Assembly (NCBI GenBank): GCA_041664945.1
Contig: JBAYJY010000190.1
Location: forward strand, 1 to 8,590
Origin: JBAYJY01 sp041664945
GTDB lineage: Bacteria; UBP15; UBA6099
Direction: 5' to 3'
DNA: 8,590 nt
The notes beneath the pieces were generated by a model. It was not told the origin of the DNA. It ran no database searches and saw only the letters and a list, made by a program, of their open reading frames with translations. The position numbers and the translations under genes are program-made. Below, one piece after another: positions 1 through 5,741 of the stretch; positions within the stretch are counted from its first letter, which is position 1, and the number at the start of each line of letters is the position of its first letter.

Positions 1-823
1 CACGGTCGGTTAAAACTTCGAGCAGAAGGCTGTGAGGCATTCTGCCGTTAATCATGTGAATTTTGCGCAGTCCCTGCTCGATCGCCCGGAGCGCGGACTC
101 GATTTTAGGGATCATGCCTCGCGAGATAGCGCCTTCCTCAATCAGCTTGCGCGCCCGCCAAACGGTAAGAGTCGAAATCAGAGTTTCCGGTTTCGACGGG
201 TCGAGCATGACGCCGTTGACATCGGTCATCAGAATAAGTTTGTCCGCTTTTATTAGCAACGCGAGCCGAGTGGCTACGTAGTCGGCGTTGATGTTCAGCG
301 TTTTCCCTTCCGGGTCGACGCAGAGAGAGGATATCACAGGGAGCCGCCCGCCGGCGGATTCCCAAGCCTCCCGGTTTATGCCAGTTACGTCGCCAACAAG
401 TCCGATGTCGACTCCGTCCGGCTTCATCCGTTCGCCGAGGATCAGTCTGCCGCGTGAACCGGAAAAACCTACAGACTCCGTTCCCCGGCTGTTCAAAGAC
501 TCCACAAGAGACAGGTTTACAGTTCCGAAACACCGGTCCAATATCTCAATCGTACGTTCATCCGTGATGCGAAGGCCTTTATATCTTTCCGGCTTGATGC
601 CGGACGCTTCCATCTCGGCGTCCGCCTGAACCGAACCGCCGTGAACAAGCGCTGTATTGATGCCATGCTTTTTCAGAATCGCTATGTCGTCCAGAATCGC
701 GGACCCGGTCGCTTCATTTTCCAAAAGACTCCCGCCGCATTTGACAACAAACCAGCGCCCATTGAACTCTCGAAGATATTTTTCGCCATCTGTAATGCCT
801 AACGCGTTAAAAAACTCTTCCAT
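1..823 (-). CDS. argB: Acetylglutamate kinase, 3' end cut by window edge
   Basis: ArgB phosphorylates N-acetyl-L-glutamate with ATP, the second step of arginine biosynthesis, in the cytoplasm. 274 codons are visible with no stop; the family is usually about 290-300 residues, so only a short C-terminal tail is missing. Amino acid kinase motifs are in order: VVKCGGS with Lys28, the glycine loop VHGGS at 60-64, GLRITD at 83-88 (Arg85), GFSG at 119-122, GLVGDV at 141-146, NINAD at 177-181, KADKLILMTDVNGV at 192-205, and GMIPK (Lys240) followed by NGRMPHSLLLEVLTD at 259-273. The ATG at 823 is preceded by AAAGGGG (831-837) with 7-nt spacing, which supports this start. The glycine loop reads HGGSVQ where ArgB usually has HGGGPQ; the third Ser recalls the LysW-aminoadipate kinase LysZ, but NINAD and the C-terminal half are ArgB-like. 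No other arg gene is visible. Confidence 0.85.
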   Translation of the reverse strand, partial: MEEFFNALGITDGEKYLREFNGRWFVVKCGGSLLENEATGSAILDDIAILKKHGINTALVHGGSVQADAEMEASGIKPERYKGLRITDERTIEILDRCFGTVNLSLVESLNSRGTESVGFSGSRGRLILGERMKPDGVDIGLVGDVTGINREAWESAGGRLPVISSLCVDPEGKTLNINADYVATRLALLIKADKLILMTDVNGVMLDPSKPETLISTLTVWRARKLIEEGAISRGMIPKIESALRAIEQGLRKIHMINGRMPHSLLLEVLTDR

Positions 824-847
824 CCTGTCGCCCCTTTGTCGCAAACA

Positions 848-877
848 TTGATATTGTTCCTTAAACAACCATTTCAA
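848..877 (-). promoter_or_regulatory. Candidate sigma70-type promoter for argB
   Basis: On the minus strand TTGAAA (872-877) and TATCAA (848-853) are separated by 18 nt. Transcription would begin near 841, giving a leader of about 18 nt that contains the argB Shine-Dalgarno sequence at 831-837. The match is moderate (5/6 and 4/6). The rest of the gap up to about 990 holds nothing else I can name. Confidence 0.4.
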
Positions 878-991
878 TAAACGAAGCTCGTCGAGGGCCG
901 AACCAACACATTGCGCGGGCGATATGTTTGGGAAAGCCTATCTCCAACCGGGCCGTTATATATTATGGCGGCATCGCGCCAGTTTGTACAG

Positions 992-1021
992 TTGACATTA
1001 TTTGATATTATTTCGTATACT
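992..1021 (+). promoter_or_regulatory. Sigma70-type promoter for the zinc-ribbon/STAS gene
   Basis: A perfect TTGACA (992-997) is followed after 18 nt by TATACT (1016-1021) in a locally AT-rich stretch. Transcription would start near 1028, leaving a leader of about 43 nt before the ATG at 1071. It is the best-matching promoter in the window, with the only perfect -35 box. Housekeeping control is inferred from the match only. Confidence 0.6.
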
Positions 1022-1070
1022 TAATTAAGGCGATATACGAAGTATTTATACAAATAAAGGAAAATATGTC

Positions 1071-1622
1071 ATGCCACTGAGCAATAGGAACTTCCTGTTT
1101 TGCGATAGTTGCGGCGCGCAAAATCCCTGGGGCAAGAATTTCTGCGCTAAGTGCGGAGCGCGCATGTATGCGGAGGCTCCGAAAGAAACGGCGAAGGTCG
1201 ATGTATCCTCTTGCGAGAAGTGCGGACATCCAAACGCGAGGACGTCGAAGTTCTGCGCCGCATGCAGCGCGCCGCTCGTTAAAGAATTCAAGGTTATAGA
1301 CGAGGAAGACTATTTGCTGGTCGAGATGAACATAGACCACATAGATTTCGAAAACCATAAAGATATCAGCATACTGACAAAGAAGCTGCAGAATCAGCGC
1401 ATTATTTTGGATTTGTCAGAGGTGAAGTGGATAGACAGCACCGGAATCGGAACGCTGATCACGGTTGTTCGCCGGCTCGCTGAAGATGAAAAGGAATTGA
1501 AGTTTTTCGGAGTTGACACAAAAGTGATGTCGGCGATCAAAGCGTTGCAGGCGGAAAACGTGCTTGAGGTTTTCGAAACGCGCAACGAAATACTCGTCAG
1601 TTGGGGGCTCCCGCCGATTTAG
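1071..1622 (+). CDS. Double zinc-ribbon protein with C-terminal STAS domain
   Basis: This 183-residue cytoplasmic protein starts with two four-cysteine zinc ribbons: C11/C14/C25/C28 and C48/C51/C62/C65, each with the FCxxC second knuckle typical of double zinc ribbons. Residues about 73-180 form a STAS domain of the anti-sigma-factor-antagonist type: ILDLSEVKWIDSTGIGTLI at 112-130 matches the SpoIIAA/RsbV core, and DSTGIG (122-127) is the loop that in those proteins carries the Ser phosphorylated by an anti-sigma kinase. By family logic it would switch partners by phosphorylation, with the ribbons adding a protein- or nucleic-acid-binding part; that role is inferred. No sigma factor, anti-sigma kinase or phosphatase gene is nearby. 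AAAGGAAA around 1056-1063 acts as ribosome binding site; the ATG at 1066 is out of frame and stops after four codons. The 3' end overlaps holA by 26 bp, convergently. Confidence 0.85.
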   Translation: MPLSNRNFLFCDSCGAQNPWGKNFCAKCGARMYAEAPKETAKVDVSSCEKCGHPNARTSKFCAACSAPLVKEFKVIDEEDYLLVEMNIDHIDFENHKDISILTKKLQNQRIILDLSEVKWIDSTGIGTLITVVRRLAEDEKELKFFGVDTKVMSAIKALQAENVLEVFETRNEILVSWGLPPI

Positions 1623-2835
1623 AAAGTTTCGCGACGTCCACAATAAAATTCTGAATCATAATCTCATCCGTGCCGTGTTTTGGACGGGCAATGCCTTTCA
1701 GGCGCCGCTCCACATCCATCAATCCGGAAATCGCGTCTTCAATCTGCCGGGCGGTGAATCGCCGCGCAGGCTTCAACGCGCTGTAAATCGCCAGCGGCGT
1801 CTTGCTGAGAATCGAACTGCTCTTTTCCTGTGTGAGGACAGATCTGTCGGCTTCCCTGATCCGCGCTGTTTCGCCGGATATGAACCCTTTCCCGCCGTAT
1901 CTGTATTCGCCGGGCAGATTCGCAAAGTACCCCTTGTCGAGCAGGAACCGCGCCTGCCACAGGTGCCTGAGCTTGTTGCCGATCAGCACTGCTATATAGA
2001 TCGGATCCGAGCCGCCGTCGATCGAGCGTTTCAGGGCGCCGAGAGCGGCTTTCGCCTTGCCCTCAAGCATGTGCTCGACGAGTTTGAAGACATACATGTC
2101 GTCGCTGCTGGTCACGAGCCGCCGAAAATCATCCGAGTCTATCTTGCCTTCCGCGCCGAAATAAACAGCCAGCTTTTCAATCTCGCTCGCGAGGTGGCGC
2201 ACGTCCTTGCCCGCCCATTCGAGAAGCTGTTCCGCCTGCGCGTACGTCATTTTTACTCCATAACGCCTCGCGCGGTCCTGAATCCATTCCGCCATGCCTT
2301 CGTCGAACATTTTAGGAAAATGCACGAGCGCGCCGCTCTTTTCAAGCTCGGGATAGCAGCGCTGCAGCATCTTCTCCGAACGGCTTTTTCCGGTTTTGGA
2401 GGTCGGCTTCTTAAGGTCTTCGTTGCAGATCAGGACGAGGTGCACACCCGATTTCGTCTGCTGGATGATCCGCAGGAACTGCGTGTACTGGGCGAAATTG
2501 TAGTATTTCTCCTCATCGCTAAGCTTCTTTTTTTCGTCCGCCTCGTCGAGCGGCTTTTTCTTCATCGCAAATACTTGCGCATTGTCAACATATATAACCT
2601 GTTTGGGCGCGAAGAGCGACGGCGACAGCGCGGCGTTGATGATCTTGTCGAGAACGCCCTCATCGGCGCCGTCGAACTGAAGAAGGCCCGTCGCCTGCTC
2701 CGCCTCCGGCATCAGAAAATACACGATTTTCTTCGCCAGCTCTTTTTGCAGAAACTCGTATTCGCCGTGGCAAACGTAAACCGTCTTCGGGACGGATTTG
2801 AATATTTTCGCTTCCTCATCGTAACGTATGTCCAT
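1597..2835 (-). CDS. holA: DNA polymerase III, delta subunit
   Basis: The delta subunit is the part of the clamp loader that opens the beta sliding clamp during loading on primed DNA. From ATG 2835 the protein has 412 residues. The AAA+-like N-terminal part begins with PKTVYVCHGEYEFLQKEL (15-32), the usual opening of the family, and it has no Walker P-loop, as expected for delta. The diagnostic segment GKDVRHLASEIEKLAVY is at 209-225, followed by the C-terminal helical collar (about 245-405) with KLRHLWQARFLL at 288-299 and LMDVERRLKG at 372-381. The frame stays open to 3024, but I chose 2835 because AAAGG (2844-2848) lies 8 nt upstream and similarity begins here. It is longer than the usual 330-350 residues, mainly through a charged Lys/Glu-rich stretch around 90-112 and a basic one at 141-155. 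It overlaps the STAS gene tail-to-tail. Confidence 0.9.
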   Translation of the reverse strand: MDIRYDEEAKIFKSVPKTVYVCHGEYEFLQKELAKKIVYFLMPEAEQATGLLQFDGADEGVLDKIINAALSPSLFAPKQVIYVDNAQVFAMKKKPLDEADEKKKLSDEEKYYNFAQYTQFLRIIQQTKSGVHLVLICNEDLKKPTSKTGKSRSEKMLQRCYPELEKSGALVHFPKMFDEGMAEWIQDRARRYGVKMTYAQAEQLLEWAGKDVRHLASEIEKLAVYFGAEGKIDSDDFRRLVTSSDDMYVFKLVEHMLEGKAKAALGALKRSIDGGSDPIYIAVLIGNKLRHLWQARFLLDKGYFANLPGEYRYGGKGFISGETARIREADRSVLTQEKSSSILSKTPLAIYSALKPARRFTARQIEDAISGLMDVERRLKGIARPKHGTDEIMIQNFIVDVAKLSKSAGAPN

Positions 2836-2843
2836 GACAGCAA

Positions 2844-2862
2844 CCTTTCCGCGAGTAGTATA
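2844..2862 (-). promoter_or_regulatory. holA -10 element and ribosome binding site
   Basis: On the minus strand TATACT (2857-2862) lies just ahead of AAAGG (2844-2848), 8 nt before the ATG at 2835. Together they would give a leader of about 15 nt. I see no good -35 box at the proper distance, so the promoter part is tentative. The ribosome binding site is what decides the start. Confidence 0.4.
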
Positions 2863-2972
2863 ACATATTCGCGGCAGGCAGACGACTGCTAAAAACATTG
2901 CGCGCAAAGAGTGAGATTTTAATATGAGCGCCTGGAATCGAGATCCGGATTGCTTCGACGCTTCGCTTCCCG

Positions 2973-3010
2973 CAACGCCGACGCGGCGTTGATCGCGACA
3001 TTTTCGCGAT
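2973..3010 (+). repeat. Two abutting inverted repeats upstream of the amidase gene
   Basis: Two perfect hairpins touch each other: CAACGCCG-ACG-CGGCGTTG (2973-2991, 8-bp stem, 3-nt loop) and ATCGCGA-CATTT-TCGCGAT (2992-3010, 7-bp stem, 5-nt loop). A second copy of CGCAACGCC (2971-2979) lies at 3020-3028. Its last seven bases can pair with 2985-2991 in place of the first hairpin's left arm, and the T-rich tract 3029-3035 follows. It could be a leader RNA switch, an operator pair, or chance structure. Confidence 0.55.
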
Positions 3011-3039
3011 GTGTGTGTGCGCAACGCCTCTTTTTAATG

Positions 3040-3045
3040 TAAAAT
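3040..3045 (+). promoter_or_regulatory. Candidate -10 element directly before the amidase gene
   Basis: TAAAAT matches five of six -10 consensus positions and ends 7 nt before the ATG at 3053. Transcription from it would start at or next to the start codon, giving a leaderless or nearly leaderless mRNA. That fits the lack of a properly spaced Shine-Dalgarno sequence; the only GGA is 3 nt from the ATG. No convincing -35 box is present. Confidence 0.3.
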
Positions 3046-3052
3046 CGGAATA

Positions 3053-4519
3053 ATGAGAAAAAAACTATTCGCAATATTGTTTTCACTGATCGCATTCATA
3101 GCGTTTGCCGGCGCCGCACAAGCCGGAGGACTCCTGAAAATCATTACTCCGGAAACAATTATAAATAAAGAGCCTGGCGGCGGAGCGACTGATAACCGGC
3201 TGACCCGCAACGCGTTCGTCACTTTAATCGGCGGAAAAAAAGAAGGCTGGTATCACGTCCAGATGCGCAACGGAGAGGAAGGCTGGGTTCCCGACTGGAC
3301 CGCCGAACCGGCGCCGGCCGACGCGCAGCTTTCTCCCGCTTTCCCTGCGGGCATGCTGCCGACCTCATCAAAACCGTTTTATGGAGTTGTCGTCGCGGAC
3401 AATGTAAGCTGGCGCCGGACTCCTTACGGCGGGCTGAACGCGAAGATCGACACGACACGCGGCGGCTTTATTCCAAAAGGCTCAATTCTGAAACTATCCG
3501 ATAAAGTTTTTCATTGGTTTCAGGCGCAGATCAGCGCGAACGAATTTGTGTGGGTTTACGACGAATCGGTAACTCCATTGACTGAGGACAAGATCGTTTC
3601 CTATTACGGGGTTTATCAGGCGAATCTGAAAGGCTCAAATTCTGAAAAAACGGCGTCCGGGCTGTTTCTTTCTTTTGAGTTGACTGCGCCGGTTCCTTAT
3701 TCGGTTGAGAGCAATCTCAGTCCGGAAGGCGCAGCCTTTAAGCTTTTCGGCGTGAAATGCGGCGAATTGCCGGCCGGCTGGGACGCGGCTTGCGTTAAAG
3801 CAAACAGCTTTTGCGACTGCGCGCCGGGAACCGATGTATTGGAAGGCAGGCTTCCGGCGCCTGCTGGAAAGATGGCAGGCTATTTCGGCAGGTTTGAAGG
3901 CAACTCGTTCAAACTCGGCGCGAGAGACGCGTCATTATCGCCGATAAAAAGAATCGCTATCGACCCCGGCCACGGGGCTGCTGCCCCTGTCCCGAAAGGT
4001 TTCGCCGACGGCACGCGCAACGCAAAGGGCGTTAAGGAAAAAGACGCAGTGATGGAGATATCGAGAAAGCTCGCGGACGCCTTGCGGAATGCGGGTTATG
4101 AACCTTTTCTCACGCGTGACGGCGTTACCTCCACAATGCTGGACATCTACCGGCGCGTAGAGTTTGCGAACGCAAACGGGGCCGATTTATTCATTTCGGT
4201 TCATGCGAACGGAGACACGCTTCCGGCGATGCAAGGCGCTGAAGTATATTGGAATCAACGGCAAAGCAGGCCGCTCGCGGAGTACATTGCGCAGGAACTT
4301 GCCACCGCGACCGGCCGCAAGCCCGCCGGAGTTTTTTTCGCATCTTTCGGAGTGATACGGCAAACAGAAACGCCGGCGGCGCTCGTCGAGACCGGCTATA
4401 TGACCAACCCGGAGGAAGGCGAGCGGTACGGCGACCCGGCTTTCCTCAATCAGTGCGCGGAAGGAATCGCGCGCGGCGTCATCCGCTATGTCGAATATCT
4501 AAACGGGGCCGGGAAATAA
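3053..4519 (+). CDS. Secreted N-acetylmuramoyl-L-alanine amidase with SH3-like domains
   Basis: This 488-residue protein cuts the bond between N-acetylmuramic acid and L-alanine of the peptide stem in peptidoglycan. Residues 1-24 are a Sec signal peptide (basic MRKK, hydrophobic core, AQA before the predicted cut at 24/25). Two SH3b-like segments follow at about 27-83 (ending GWYHVQMRNGEEGWVPDW) and about 109-173 (ending WFQAQISANEFVWVYD). Residues about 183-295 form a region I do not recognise, with four cysteines at 236, 247, 254 and 256. The amidase_3 catalytic domain spans about 299-485: IAIDPGHG with zinc ligand His307, zinc ligand Glu329 in KEKD, SVHANG with His384, and catalytic Glu446 in ALVETGYMTN, so all expected residues are present. 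No lipobox is visible. The permease gene starts one base after the stop codon, suggesting one operon. Confidence 0.9.
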   Translation: MRKKLFAILFSLIAFIAFAGAAQAGGLLKIITPETIINKEPGGGATDNRLTRNAFVTLIGGKKEGWYHVQMRNGEEGWVPDWTAEPAPADAQLSPAFPAGMLPTSSKPFYGVVVADNVSWRRTPYGGLNAKIDTTRGGFIPKGSILKLSDKVFHWFQAQISANEFVWVYDESVTPLTEDKIVSYYGVYQANLKGSNSEKTASGLFLSFELTAPVPYSVESNLSPEGAAFKLFGVKCGELPAGWDAACVKANSFCDCAPGTDVLEGRLPAPAGKMAGYFGRFEGNSFKLGARDASLSPIKRIAIDPGHGAAAPVPKGFADGTRNAKGVKEKDAVMEISRKLADALRNAGYEPFLTRDGVTSTMLDIYRRVEFANANGADLFISVHANGDTLPAMQGAEVYWNQRQSRPLAEYIAQELATATGRKPAGVFFASFGVIRQTETPAALVETGYMTNPEEGERYGDPAFLNQCAEGIARGVIRYVEYLNGAGK

Positions 4520-4520
4520 T

Positions 4521-5687
4521 ATGAAAAGCTATATCGTGCTCGGATACAGGAATTTGTCGCGGCGCAAAAGCCGCTCGCTGCTGACAGCGGTCGGAGTCGT
4601 GCTTGCGATCGGGTTCACTGTCGGGCTGTTGTCAATCAGCGAAGGGTTCATGAAGTCTTTCGACCAGATGCTGGACAGCAGCGGGCCGAATCTGTTTCTG
4701 AGGCCTAAGGGCGGCTCTAAGATGCCATTCGGAATGCAGGGCACGGCGTTTCTCGACGCGAAGCTTGAAAAAATCATTCGCGGAATACCTGGCGTGAATA
4801 ATGTCGAGCCGGTTTATCTGGCGTTTTCAGTCGACGGCGCGACGGCGGGATTCGGAGCGATGATGACGATGGTTTCCGGAATGCGCGGCGACACTTTTTT
4901 TAAAGTCAGGCCAACTGCAAAAATCGCCCAAGGGCGATTCTATAAGGAAAACGACGGGAAGGTTGTCGTGCTCGGATCGATAGTCGCCGAGAATTCGAAA
5001 AAGCGTATCGGCGAATCGCTCGAACTCATCTCGGGCCAATCCCTGAAAGTGATAGGGATTCTCGAAAAAACCGGCGAACCGTTCGACTACTTTGCTTATG
5101 CGCCGTTGGCGACTGTTCAGAATATTTACAGCGATCCGAACCGGGTCAGCTATTTCCTGATCAAGACCGACAGCAATGTCAGCACGGAAAAAGTGTCCGC
5201 GCTATTGCGGCGCGCGTTTCCGCAGCACGACGTGCAGACAATGCAGGAGCTTATCAAGGACGCAAAGAAGATGATGAGCATGGCGCGCGCCGTCCATTTC
5301 GGGGTTTCATGTTTCGCGCTGCTGATCGGAGTTCTGTTCGTGGCGTGCACGATGATAATGAGCGTTTCGGAGCGTGTGCGGGAGTTCGCAACGCTGCGGG
5401 TGATCGGCGCGTCGAAGGGATTTGTCGCAAAAATGATTCTGTCCGAGTCGCTGATGCTCAGCGCTGTCGGCGGGTTCTTCGGCTGCTGTTTCGGTTATCT
5501 GCTCTCAAAGGTGATCGACGCCCTGATATTCCATTTCGTGGGGGACACTTTCCTGCGCACGTTCGTATCGCCGCGCATTTTCATCACCGGATTCCTTATT
5601 GCGTTGCTGATCGGCGCATTCGCCGGCCTGTTCCCCGGCCAGATGATACTGCGGCGCAATCTCTCGGAAAGCCTTCGCTACGAATAA
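4521..5687 (+). CDS. MacB/FtsX-type ABC transporter permease
   Basis: This 388-residue inner-membrane protein has the MacB/LolE layout: transmembrane helix 1 at about 20-40, a large extracytoplasmic domain (about 43-255, MacB periplasmic core type), then helices at about 257-280, 306-330 and 353-374. The N-terminal YRNLSRRKSRSLLTAVGV and the loop SERVREFATLRVIGASKGF (283-301) leading to SESLMLSAVGG are signatures of the FtsX permease family; the last residues NLSESLRYE match the usual conserved tail. Family members move no solute through a pore but couple cytoplasmic ATP hydrolysis to work on extracytoplasmic lipoproteins, drugs or peptidoglycan hydrolases. It needs an ABC ATPase, and none lies beside it: upstream is the amidase, downstream a convergent gene. 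Start ATG 4521 follows the amidase stop by one base, with GGGAAA just upstream as a weak ribosome binding site. The substrate is unknown. Confidence 0.85.
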   Translation: MKSYIVLGYRNLSRRKSRSLLTAVGVVLAIGFTVGLLSISEGFMKSFDQMLDSSGPNLFLRPKGGSKMPFGMQGTAFLDAKLEKIIRGIPGVNNVEPVYLAFSVDGATAGFGAMMTMVSGMRGDTFFKVRPTAKIAQGRFYKENDGKVVVLGSIVAENSKKRIGESLELISGQSLKVIGILEKTGEPFDYFAYAPLATVQNIYSDPNRVSYFLIKTDSNVSTEKVSALLRRAFPQHDVQTMQELIKDAKKMMSMARAVHFGVSCFALLIGVLFVACTMIMSVSERVREFATLRVIGASKGFVAKMILSESLMLSAVGGFFGCCFGYLLSKVIDALIFHFVGDTFLRTFVSPRIFITGFLIALLIGAFAGLFPGQMILRRNLSESLRYE

Positions 5688-5722
5688 TTGTTTCATTACC
5701 GCGGATAAGTTGTAATTGTAGC

Positions 5723-5741
5723 GGCGGATTTCATTTCCGCC
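5723..5741. terminator. Small hairpin between convergent genes, possible bidirectional terminator
   Basis: GGCGGA (5723-5728) and TCCGCC (5736-5741) form a 6-bp stem with a 7-nt loop in the 43-bp space between the permease and radical SAM gene ends, overlapping the latter's stop codon (5731-5733). Neither strand has a T-run after it, so it is at best a weak intrinsic terminator. Confidence 0.25.

Noticed and set aside
288..629. Plus-strand open frame of 113 codons inside argB
   Set aside because: It is antisense to a well-supported argB with conserved motifs throughout; Ser/Arg/Pro-rich composition is typical of a shadow frame.
1564..2892. Long plus-strand open frame of 442 codons opposite holA
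   Set aside because: It is rich in Arg, Leu and Phe, has no recognisable domain, and lies antisense to a clear holA with its own ribosome binding site. It is a shadow of the holA codon pattern.
2836..3024. N-terminal extension of HolA by 63 residues
   Set aside because: Family similarity starts at the ATG at 2835, which has AAAGG at 8 nt, while the extension covers the hairpin and promoter-like region and reads as low-quality protein.
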